Assembly (NCBI RefSeq): GCF_009708175.1
Contig: NZ_WMBB01000005.1
Span: forward strand, 186,001 to 250,000
Length of the DNA stretch: 64,000 nt
Reading direction: 5' to 3'
From: Nocardia aurantiaca
Lineage (GTDB): Bacteria > Actinomycetota > Actinomycetes > Mycobacteriales > Mycobacteriaceae
The translations under genes and the position numbers were made by a program. The notes beneath the pieces were generated by a model. That model had not been told where the DNA came from. It did not search any database and saw only the letters and a program-made list of their open reading frames with translations. Position 1 is the first letter of the stretch, and each line of letters starts with the position of its first letter. Below are positions 54,095 through 61,469 of the stretch, one piece after another.

Positions 54095-54790
54095 CTGCGA
54101 CCCATCGACCTCGCCCGGGAGCACGGATTGTCCGCCCAGGCGATCCGCAACTACGACGATGCGGGCATCCTCCCGCCCGCCGAGCGCAGCGCGACCGGCT
54201 ACCGGATCTACACACCTCTGCACGCGCAGGCCCTGCGCGCCTTTCTGGCATTGCGCGGCGGCCACGGACATCGGCGCGCCGTGGAGATCATGCGCGCGAC
54301 CAACAGCGGCGACACCGAGTCCGCCTACCGGCTCATCGATGCCACGCATGCCGCGTTGCGGACCGAACGCGACACCCGCGCCGAGGTCGCGACGGCCCTG
54401 GGGGCGCTGTCCACCACGCTGCCGATCCCAGCGCACGGCAGACCTGTCACCGTGGGCGAGCTCGCGCATCGGCTCGGTGTGCACCCGGCGACGCTGCGCA
54501 CCTGGGAGACCGAGGGAATCCTGCACCCCGACCGTGACCGGGCGACGGGATACCGCCTCTACGGCCCGGATTGCGTCCGCGACGCCGAGATCGCCCGGCA
54601 GCTCCGCCGCGGCGGCTACCTGCTGTCCCAGATCGCGCAGTTCCTCGAGGCTCTGCGTGAGGCGGGCGGCGCGGAAGCGTTGCGCACTTTCCTCGGCTCC
54701 TGGCAGGACCGGCTGACCATGCGCAGCCGCCACCTGCTCGCCGGTGCCGCCCAGCTCGACGCCTACCTCACCCTGCGCGACCAGACCTAG
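54095..54790 (+). CDS. TioE-like double-MerR regulator, probable CTG start
   Basis: A 231-residue regulator with two MerR-type helix-turn-helix domains: one N-terminal (LRPIDLAREHGLSAQAIRNY), the other near residues 120-190 (VGELAHRLGVHPATLRTWET). TioE-type regulators beside Ere-like genes are known from Streptomyces, from memory. The first MerR domain is complete only if translation begins upstream of TTG 54128. CTG 54095 has GGGAGG exactly 6 bp upstream, and an in-frame TAA at 54071 excludes a longer frame. No ATG or GTG is available between. It is divergent from the Ere-like gene. Confidence 0.85.
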   Translation: MRPIDLAREHGLSAQAIRNYDDAGILPPAERSATGYRIYTPLHAQALRAFLALRGGHGHRRAVEIMRATNSGDTESAYRLIDATHAALRTERDTRAEVATALGALSTTLPIPAHGRPVTVGELAHRLGVHPATLRTWETEGILHPDRDRATGYRLYGPDCVRDAEIARQLRRGGYLLSQIAQFLEALREAGGAEALRTFLGSWQDRLTMRSRHLLAGAAQLDAYLTLRDQT

Positions 54791-54965
54791 CGCGTGTCAG
54801 CGGACGTGTCGGGCCGGTGTCAGGTCGGCATCAGCGATGTCCGCGAGAGTAATTCGCATGAACAGCACGGCGATCGCAGCCTCCGTGGAGCGAAAGCTAC
54901 ACGCGGACAACGGTATCCAGCTGTTCGAACGAATGAATTCCGCAACGGATCGCAAGGAGTGCACC

Positions 54966-55379
54966 ATGACCATCACCCTGACCGACCAGGACACGCTCAC
55001 CCTGCGCACCGCCGCCTACGGCGCGGTCTCGCTGATCTCCGCCGCTGACGCCGCGGGTGGCTCGCCGCACAAGGCCGCCACCCAGGGCAGCATCGCTCTC
55101 GGCTCGGCGACCGGACTGGTCGGGCACGTCCTCGCCGAGAAGGCGACCGGGGTCAGCCTGAAGAGCAAGTCCGTCGCCGAGCTGGCGGACCAGGTGCTGC
55201 CCGCTCTGACCGCGGCCATGGGCCTGCTCGGCAAGCAGGATCCGGCCGAGGCCGACAACTTCCGTAGCACCGTCCTCGTCGCTGTCGAGGCGGCCGCTCG
55301 GAGCCACGAAGGCCGGCCGGGCCCCACCGTGGCCGACATGACGAGCAAGATCATCGCGGCTCTCGACGCCGCGTGCTGA
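54966..55379 (+). CDS. Hypothetical protein, 137 aa
   Basis: A 137-residue protein from ATG 54966 with AAGGAGTG upstream. It is Ala-rich and helical, with alternating hydrophobic stretches (LRTAAYGAVSLISAADAAGG, GSIALGSATGLVGHVLAEKA, ELADQVLPALTAAMGLLG) and no signal peptide or membrane span. No family was recognised. It is 175 bp downstream of the double-MerR gene on the same strand. Confidence 0.7.
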   Translation: MTITLTDQDTLTLRTAAYGAVSLISAADAAGGSPHKAATQGSIALGSATGLVGHVLAEKATGVSLKSKSVAELADQVLPALTAAMGLLGKQDPAEADNFRSTVLVAVEAAARSHEGRPGPTVADMTSKIIAALDAAC

Positions 55380-55389
55380 GTGGCGCAGG

Positions 55390-55426
55390 CGCGTCACGGC
55401 GTCCGCCTTCCGGATGCCGTGACGCG
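55390..55426. terminator. Hairpin between convergent genes
   Basis: CGCGTCACGGC (55390-55400) pairs with GCCGTGACGCG (55416-55426), 11 bp perfect, loop 15 nt. It lies between the 137-aa gene (stop 55379) and the convergent aldo/keto reductase (stop 55461). No T-run. Confidence 0.65.
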
Positions 55427-55460
55427 TGCGGTGCGCCGAACCAACCGGCGCGGGGGAATG

Positions 55461-56318
55461 TCAGACGTCCAGCCCCGCGGTGAAGACGGCCGGGTCAGGG
55501 CCGATTCGATTGCCCTGATCGAGGCCGTCGATGCGCTGCATCTGGTCCGCGGTCAGCTCGAAGGAGAACACGTCGAAGTTCTCCCGAATGCGGGACGGCG
55601 TGACCGACTTCGGGATCACCACATTGCCGAGCTGGAGATGCCAGCGAATGATCACCTGGGCCGGGGTCCGGCCGGTCTCGCCGGCGATATCGACGACGAC
55701 CGGGTCCTTCAGACCCGCACCCTGGCCGAGCGGACTCCAGGCCTCGGTCGCGATGCCGTGCTCGGCGTGGAAGGCCCGGAGCTCGGCCTGAGCCAGGTGC
55801 GGATGCAGTTCGATCTGGTTCACCACCGGGGTTTCGCCGGTCTCGGCGATCACGCGCTCGAGGTGGTCGCGGTTGAAGTTCGAGACGCCGATCGACCTGA
55901 TCCGGCCCTGGGATTTCAGTTCCTGGAAGGCGCGGAAGGTGTCGACGAAACGACCGGCCCGCGCCACCGGCCAGTGAATGAGGTACAGGTCCAGATAGTC
56001 CATGCCCAGCCGTTTCATGCTGGCGTCGAAGGCGCGCAGGGTGGAGTCGTAGCCCTGCTCGGAGTTCCACAGCTTGGTGGTCAGGTAGACCTCCTCGCGC
56101 GGCAGGCCGAATTCGCGGATGGCGCGGCCCACTTCGACCTCGTTGCCGTAGATCGCGGCGGTATCGATGCTGCGGTAACCGGTTTCCAGTGCGGTGGTGA
56201 CGGCGTCGAACGCTTCCGCGTCGGCGATCTGGAACACTCCGAAACCAAGCGTCGGAATCGCGTTTCCGTCGTTCAGGACGTGCGATGGCACTGCGCTGGT
56301 CTCACTTCGAAAGGTCAT
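55461..56318 (-). CDS. Aldo/keto reductase
   Basis: A 285-residue NADPH-dependent reductase of the AKR superfamily. The catalytic tetrad is complete: Asp52 and Tyr57 (SIDTAAIYGNEVEVG), Lys82 (TTKLWN) and His115 (YLIHWP). The cofactor motif IPKSVTPSRIRENFDVF lies near the C-terminus. It reduces aldehydes or ketones of unknown identity, resembling 2,5-diketo-gluconate-reductase-like AKR5 enzymes. ATG 56318. Confidence 0.93.
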   Translation of the reverse strand: MTFRSETSAVPSHVLNDGNAIPTLGFGVFQIADAEAFDAVTTALETGYRSIDTAAIYGNEVEVGRAIREFGLPREEVYLTTKLWNSEQGYDSTLRAFDASMKRLGMDYLDLYLIHWPVARAGRFVDTFRAFQELKSQGRIRSIGVSNFNRDHLERVIAETGETPVVNQIELHPHLAQAELRAFHAEHGIATEAWSPLGQGAGLKDPVVVDIAGETGRTPAQVIIRWHLQLGNVVIPKSVTPSRIRENFDVFSFELTADQMQRIDGLDQGNRIGPDPAVFTAGLDV

Positions 56319-56399
56319 GCCAATCGACTATAGAAGCCGAGTCCGCACCAAGATCGAGCGGTTGGCTGGGGTCGGACGGTGAGGCTCTGCTGGGCATAG

Positions 56400-56579
56400 T
56401 CGACGGGGCCGCGGACGTCGGTCTTCTGTCGGCTGTCGCCATGGCCGGTCGACGCGAACGGCCTGATCGTCGGCGAGGACTCCTATCATTCGGGCCCGGT
56501 GGAGATCCGCACGCTGTCCTTCGACGAACTGTCCGGGAATTACGTCGAACTCGTGCACCAGGGGGTGTGGCAGCGGTGA
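56400..56579 (+). pseudogene. Unidentified gene fragment
   Basis: A reading frame without a start codon begins after an in-frame TAG (56397) and ends at TGA 56579. Its C-terminal 45 residues (NGLIVGEDSYHSGPVEIRTL, DELSGNYVELVHQGVW) look like real protein and not random GC-rich translation, whereas the N-terminal part does not. I do not recognise the family. It lies 28 bp before the FadD17-like gene and is probably a gene remnant. Confidence 0.3.
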
Positions 56580-56607
56580 GACTCGGCATATGGAAGGCGA
56601 ATCGGAC

Positions 56608-58305
56608 ATGACGGACCTATCGGTGGCACCCCCGGCCGGGTCGATGGAGAACCCACCCGTGCGGCGCGCGGATATCGCGACCCTGCTGCTGGACCGCCTC
56701 GGCGACGAGTGGTTGGGCCTGCGCACCCGTGAACGGGATTGGACCTGGGACGCGGTGGTGCGGGAGTCGGCGGCGCGCGCCGAACTGGCTCGGGACCTGC
56801 GGCGCGACGGGCCCTTTCACATCGGGGTGCTGCTGGACAATGTGCCCGATTTCGTCTTCTGGCTGGGCGCCGCCGCGCTGGCGGGCGCGACCCTCGTCGG
56901 CATCAACCCGACGCGCGGAAAGGCCCAGCTGGAGGCCGACATTCGCTATGTCGACTGCCAGCTGATCGTGACCGACGCGGCGGGGATGGCCCGCCTGCGC
57001 GAGCTGGATCTGGGGCTGGAACCCGAGCGGTTCCTGCTGGTCGACGATCCGGCCTACGCCGAGTCGGTCCAGGCGCACCGGGTGGAGCCCGCCGCCCATG
57101 CGGGCCCGGAAGCTCTGCTGCTGTTGCTGTTCACCTCCGGCACCACCGGCACCTCCAAGGCGGTCAAGTGCACGCAGCGCCGCCTGGCGATGATCGCGTA
57201 CGCGGCCACCGACAAGTTCGGGCACGTGCGCGAGGACGTCGACTACTGCTGTATGCCGCTGTTCCATGGCAACGCCATCATGGCGCTGTGGGCTCCCGCG
57301 CTGGCCAACGGCGCGACCGTGTGCCTCACCCCGAAGTTCTCGGCCTCCGGATTCCTCTCGGACGTGCGGTATTTCGGTGCGACGTTCTTCACCTACGTGG
57401 GCAAGGCCCTGGGTTATCTGCTGGCCACCCCGGCGACGCCGGAGGATGCCGACAACAGCCTGGTGCGGGGTTTCGGCACCGAGGCGTCGGTGGCCGACCA
57501 GGCCGAATTCCACCGCCGTTTCGGGGCCGAGCTGTTCGAGGGCTATGGCTCCAGCGAGGGCCCGGCGCTGGCCGCGCTCGACCCGAGGGCGCCCGCCTCG
57601 GCGCTCGGGCGTCCGGCCCATCCGGGTGTCGCCGTGGTGAATCCGGAGACCCTCGCCGATTGCGCGCGAGCGGTATTGGATGAATACGGCCGTGTGTTGA
57701 ATCCCGACGAATCGGTTGGCGAGATGATCGACAAGGCGGGCGCACTCGTCTTCGAGGGCTATTACAAAAACGAAGCCGCGGATGCTGAACGTTTGCGGAA
57801 CGGTTGGTATTGGACCGGCGACCTGGGATATATCGACGAAGCCGGATTCCTGTATTTCGCCGGACGAAAAGGCGACTGGCTGCGCGTCGACGGCGAGAAC
57901 ACCTCGACACTGTTGATCGAACAGGTGATCCGCCGGCATCCCGCGGTCATCGCGGCCGCGGTGTACGGGGTGCCCGATCCGCGTTCGGGTGACCAGGTGA
58001 TGGCGGCTATCGAGGTGGCCGACCCGGCGGCCTTCGATGTCGCCGAGTTCGCCGAATTCCTCGCCGCCCAGGACGATCTCGGCAGCAAGGGTGCGCCCCG
58101 GCTGCTGCGTGTCTCGGGCAACCTCCCGGTGACCGGCTCGAACAAGGTGCTCAAACGCGAACTCCAGGAACAGCGTTGGCACACCGCTGAGCTGATCTAT
58201 CGCTGGATCGGTCGCGGCAGGCCGGAGTACGCCCCTTTCACCGATTCGGACAAATTGGAACTCGAGGCCGAGTTCGCCTCATTCGGGCGCTCGAACCTGT
58301 TCTAA
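56608..58305 (+). CDS. Long-chain acyl-CoA synthetase (FadD17-like)
   Basis: A 565-residue AMP-binding acyl-CoA ligase. The P-loop LFTSGTTGTSKAVK, the motif FEGYGSSEG, hinge WYWTGDLGYIDEAGFLYFAG and C-terminal lysine region PVTGSNKVLKREL are present. The overall layout resembles mycobacterial FadD17/FadD1. It activates a fatty or related carboxylic acid in lipid or sterol metabolism. ATG 56608 (MTDLSVAPP), with GGAAGG upstream, is preferred to ATG 56590. An acyltransferase and an acyl-CoA dehydrogenase follow, making a lipid-metabolism string. Confidence 0.9.
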   Translation: MTDLSVAPPAGSMENPPVRRADIATLLLDRLGDEWLGLRTRERDWTWDAVVRESAARAELARDLRRDGPFHIGVLLDNVPDFVFWLGAAALAGATLVGINPTRGKAQLEADIRYVDCQLIVTDAAGMARLRELDLGLEPERFLLVDDPAYAESVQAHRVEPAAHAGPEALLLLLFTSGTTGTSKAVKCTQRRLAMIAYAATDKFGHVREDVDYCCMPLFHGNAIMALWAPALANGATVCLTPKFSASGFLSDVRYFGATFFTYVGKALGYLLATPATPEDADNSLVRGFGTEASVADQAEFHRRFGAELFEGYGSSEGPALAALDPRAPASALGRPAHPGVAVVNPETLADCARAVLDEYGRVLNPDESVGEMIDKAGALVFEGYYKNEAADAERLRNGWYWTGDLGYIDEAGFLYFAGRKGDWLRVDGENTSTLLIEQVIRRHPAVIAAAVYGVPDPRSGDQVMAAIEVADPAAFDVAEFAEFLAAQDDLGSKGAPRLLRVSGNLPVTGSNKVLKRELQEQRWHTAELIYRWIGRGRPEYAPFTDSDKLELEAEFASFGRSNLF

Positions 58306-58376
58306 CCCTGACTCTATGACTCGCGCGGACTTTCGTTACGATGCGATTATCGAAGGCTCTGCAGGGAGGGTTTGTC

Positions 58377-59255
58377 TTGTCTCGCCATGACGATCGATTG
58401 TCCGAAGCCGATACGCCGAGGGGGCTGACCGACGGCGCACCGCTGCACATCGATCTCACCGATACCGATCGCCGCATTATCGACCTGCTGGTCGCTCCCT
58501 CGCGGGCCTGGTTCAGCCCGCGCTTCTACGGCATGGAGAACTTCCCGGAGCAGGGCCCGGTGCTGCTCGTCGGCAACCACAGCCTGGCGGGCGGCACCGA
58601 CGCCCCGCTGCTCGCGCATGAGATTCTGGTGCAGCACGGTCGGCTGGTGCGGGGGCTCGCCGAAAATGTGCTCATCGATGTGCCTGGACTACGAGATGTG
58701 TTGCACCGCTGGGGAATTGTCCGCGGCAACCGCCACAACTGCACCACCCTGCTGGAGCAGGGCGAGGCCGTGGCGGTCTTTCCGGGCGGCGGCCGTGAGG
58801 CAATGCGCGGCAAGGGGCAGAAGTACAAGCTGCTCTGGGAGGGGCGCACCGGCTTCGCCAAGATGGCGATCCGGGCCGGCGCGCCCATTGTCCCCATCGC
58901 CATGGTCGGCGGCGACGACATCTACGACATCGTCTTCGACGGCGACCACCCGGTCATGCTGCCGTTGCGCAAGACCGTCGAGGGGCTGGGCCTGCGCTCG
59001 ACCCTGACGCCCCCGCTCATCCGCGGCCTCGGCCCCACCCTGGTGCCCAAGCCGGAGCGTTTCTACTACTCCCTCGGCACCCCGATCGACACCAGCCCGT
59101 GGCGTGACGTCGAGGATCTCGAGGCCGCCGCCGGTGAGCTGCAGGCCGTGGTGAAGAAGGCGCTGGAAGGCGAACTGGACTTCCTGCTGGCCGAGCGCGA
59201 CCGTGACCGGGGTCGCAGTCTGCTGGGTCGCACGCTGACCCGCTTCGGCCTCTGA
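58377..59255 (+). CDS. Lysophospholipid/diacylglycerol acyltransferase (PlsC superfamily)
   Basis: A 292-residue acyltransferase of the PlsC/LPLAT superfamily. Motif I (VLLVGNHSLAGGTDAP), a central RGLAENVLIDVPG segment, and VFPGGGREAMRGKGQKYKLL with GAPIVPIAMVGGDDIYDI resemble DGAT-like bacterial proteins. It acylates a glycerolipid, but its acceptor is unknown. TTG 58377 (SRHDDRLSE) is preferred because GGGAGGG lies 6 bp upstream; ATG 58341 is the alternative. It is 71 bp after the FadD17-like gene. Confidence 0.85.
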   Translation: MSRHDDRLSEADTPRGLTDGAPLHIDLTDTDRRIIDLLVAPSRAWFSPRFYGMENFPEQGPVLLVGNHSLAGGTDAPLLAHEILVQHGRLVRGLAENVLIDVPGLRDVLHRWGIVRGNRHNCTTLLEQGEAVAVFPGGGREAMRGKGQKYKLLWEGRTGFAKMAIRAGAPIVPIAMVGGDDIYDIVFDGDHPVMLPLRKTVEGLGLRSTLTPPLIRGLGPTLVPKPERFYYSLGTPIDTSPWRDVEDLEAAAGELQAVVKKALEGELDFLLAERDRDRGRSLLGRTLTRFGL

Positions 59256-59433
59256 GCGCACTCCGAGCTGCCCGTAGGTTTACCGGGGTTCAGCAGCTCC
59301 GTTCCGCGACGTCAAAGGCGACCGTCGCAGTTCGGACCACTTTCTCCGCCCGTGAAGTTAACCTCCGTTCGACTTTCGAGTACCGTATTGAGCACAGGCG
59401 ATGGTGCCGATGTGGTCACTGTAGGAGGTTGGC

Positions 59434-60579
59434 GTGGAGCGCACCCTTTTCGAACCCGAACATGAGCTGTTCCGGGAGTCGTTCCGTAAGTTTCTCGATC
59501 AGCATGTGGCTTCCCGGCATGAGCAGTGGGAGCACGATGGCATCGTCGATCGCTCGGTCTGGCTGGAGGCCGGCAAGCAGGGGTTCCTCGGCATGGCCGT
59601 GCCGGAGCAGTACGGCGGCGGAGGCGTGCAGGATTTCCGCTACAACGCCATCGTGACCGAGGAGGTCACCAAGGGCTTCTACTCCGGCCTGGGTTTCGGT
59701 CTGCACAATGACGTGATCGCGCCCTACCTGCTGGAGCTGGCCAACGAGGAGCAGAAGCAGCGCTGGCTGCCGGGCTTCTGTTCCGGCGAGATCATCACCG
59801 CCATCGCCATGACCGAGCCCGGCACCGGCTCGGATCTGCAGGGCATCAAGACCCGCGCGGTCCGCGACGGCGACGACTGGATTCTCAACGGCGCCAAGAC
59901 CTTCATCACCAATGGCATCAATGCCGACATCGTGATCGTGGTCGCCCAGACCGATCCGTCGAAGGGCGCGATGGGCTTCTCGCTGCTCGTGGTCGAGCGC
60001 GGCATGCCCGGCTTCGAGCGCGGCCGCAACCTGGACAAGATCGGCCTCAAGGCGCAGGACACCGCCGAGCTGTCCTTCACCGATGTCCGCGTCCCCGGCA
60101 AGAACCTGCTGGGCACCGAGGGGCAGGGCTTCATCCACCTGATGCAGAACCTGCCGCAGGAGCGCCTGTCCATCGCCGTCATGGCCGCCGCCGCCATGGA
60201 GGCCTGCCTGGACCTGACCTGCCAGTACGTGCGCGATCGCAAGGCGTTCGGCAAGCCCATCGGCGCCCAGCAGAACACCCGTTTCGTGCTGGCCGAGCTG
60301 GCCACCAAGACCACCGCCGTGCGCGTGTTCGTGGATCGCTGCATCGAACTGCTGAACCAGAGCAAGCTGACCGTCGAGGAAGCCGCCATGGCCAAGTGGT
60401 GGTCCAGCGAGGAGCAGGTCGACCTCATCACCAGGTGCCTGCAGCTGCACGGCGGCTACGGCTACATGCGTGAGTACCCGATCGCCAAGGCGTACATGGA
60501 CGCGCGCGTCCAGACCATCTACGGCGGCACCACCGAGATCATGAAGGAGATCATCGGGCGCAGCTTGAAGCTTGCCTGA
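59434..60579 (+). CDS. Long-chain-type acyl-CoA dehydrogenase (FadE20-like)
   Basis: A 381-residue FAD-dependent acyl-CoA dehydrogenase. Conserved regions are GMAVPEQYGGGGVQDFRYNA, AMTEPGTGSDLQGIKTRAV, a helix containing MEACLDLTCQYVRDRKAFGK and the C-terminal TIYGGTTEIMKEIIGR. The segment that carries the catalytic glutamate in short/medium-chain enzymes is IYGGT here, so the base should be Glu in the MEAC helix, as in long-chain acyl-CoA dehydrogenases. This is the position of fadE20 in mycobacteria. GTG 59434 has AGGAGG upstream. Confidence 0.92.
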   Translation: MERTLFEPEHELFRESFRKFLDQHVASRHEQWEHDGIVDRSVWLEAGKQGFLGMAVPEQYGGGGVQDFRYNAIVTEEVTKGFYSGLGFGLHNDVIAPYLLELANEEQKQRWLPGFCSGEIITAIAMTEPGTGSDLQGIKTRAVRDGDDWILNGAKTFITNGINADIVIVVAQTDPSKGAMGFSLLVVERGMPGFERGRNLDKIGLKAQDTAELSFTDVRVPGKNLLGTEGQGFIHLMQNLPQERLSIAVMAAAAMEACLDLTCQYVRDRKAFGKPIGAQQNTRFVLAELATKTTAVRVFVDRCIELLNQSKLTVEEAAMAKWWSSEEQVDLITRCLQLHGGYGYMREYPIAKAYMDARVQTIYGGTTEIMKEIIGRSLKLA

Positions 60580-60598
60580 TCAGAGGCGTTTCCTCGAC

Positions 60599-61369
60599 TC
60601 AGGAGGCGGCCGGTGTCCCGTCTGCGTCCCGTCTCAGCTCTGAAATTTGTTCGTTTCGAACGGGGTACTCAGTGGGGGTATCCCCTTCGGGGCGGGTGAA
60701 GACGGACTCGATCGCGGCGCGCGTGTGCGCGTCCTGATCGGGCCACAGATGCGTGCAGACCCTCAATGTGGTTTCGGCGTCGGCGTGCCCCAACCGGACC
60801 TGAACGGTCTTGACCGACGCACCGTTCTGGATGAGCGCTGAGGCGTAGAAATGCCGCAGATCGTGCCAGGTGAAGCAGCTGGGCACCTTCGGTTGCTTGG
60901 CTGCCGCGCGAAAGCGTTCACCCATCCCGTCCGCGCACCACGGATTCCCTGCCTTGGTGCTGAAGACGAGGTCATGCCGCTCGCGCTCCACACAGGACAG
61001 AAAACCACTGAGCGCTTCGTGTGCGTCCGCCGGCACGCGCTTCTCGACGATCTTGGGTTCGAACGAGGAGCTCGTGTCACGAGGGACATCGATCTCGACG
61101 GGCCCAATCTCGGTGACGACGGTTTTCGATCGAGTTCCGTTGCGGGAGTTGCCAGTTCCGCGTCCGGCTGGGTCGTGCTTCTCATAGCCGATGTGCTCGG
61201 TCATCTCCGCCTCGAGGGCGGTTTCGAGCACGGTCTTGGTGAGCTGGTTGAGTAACCCGCCCGGCCCGACCAGATCGATGCCCTGGGATTTGGCCTGGGC
61301 CAGCAGCTGTTCGGCCAGTTTCTTGGTCTCCACCGCGTCGTTCGCCACGGCGGCCAGTGTCTCCGACAT
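60599..61369 (-). CDS. Chimeric ORF: IS256-type transposase N-terminus fused to tyrosine-recombinase C-terminus
   Basis: A 256-residue intact frame. Residues 1-111 look like the N-terminus of an IS256/mutator transposase (GGLLNQLTKTVLETALEAEM, EIDVPRDTSSSFEPKIVEKR). From about residue 112 (junction near 61036) the sequence is a phage-type integrase C-terminus (FTWHDLRHFYASALIQNGAS, VKTVQVRLGHADAETTLR). The integrase boxes keep His-x-x-Arg-His and GH, but the position of the catalytic tyrosine is Cys (RVCTHLW), so strand transfer should be impossible. Neither enzyme is functional. It is probably a recombination or deletion joint with retained frame; protein expression is uncertain. Confidence 0.85.
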   Translation of the reverse strand: MSETLAAVANDAVETKKLAEQLLAQAKSQGIDLVGPGGLLNQLTKTVLETALEAEMTEHIGYEKHDPAGRGTGNSRNGTRSKTVVTEIGPVEIDVPRDTSSSFEPKIVEKRVPADAHEALSGFLSCVERERHDLVFSTKAGNPWCADGMGERFRAAAKQPKVPSCFTWHDLRHFYASALIQNGASVKTVQVRLGHADAETTLRVCTHLWPDQDAHTRAAIESVFTRPEGDTPTEYPVRNEQISELRRDADGTPAAS

Positions 61370-61430
61370 CAGTCGGTCCTTCCCGCCGAACCGTCAGGTT
61401 CGGCCGATCGGACCGAGATCAAGATCCGCC

Positions 61431-61438
61431 GTTATCCC
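61431..61438. repeat. Target-site duplication, left copy
   Basis: GTTATCCC, immediately outside the left inverted repeat of the ISL3-family element. The identical 8-mer lies at 63052-63059. Eight bp is the usual ISL3 duplication length. Confidence 0.9.
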
Positions 61439-61464
61439 GGCTCTGTCGCACTTCCGGTGGTGAT
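61439..61464. repeat. Left terminal inverted repeat of ISL3-family element
   Basis: A 26-bp repeat starting GGCTCTGTCGCACTTCCGG and ending GGTGAT. It is the perfect reverse complement of 63026-63051. It lies just downstream of the transposase stop. Confidence 0.95.
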
Positions 61465-61469
61465 CGACG

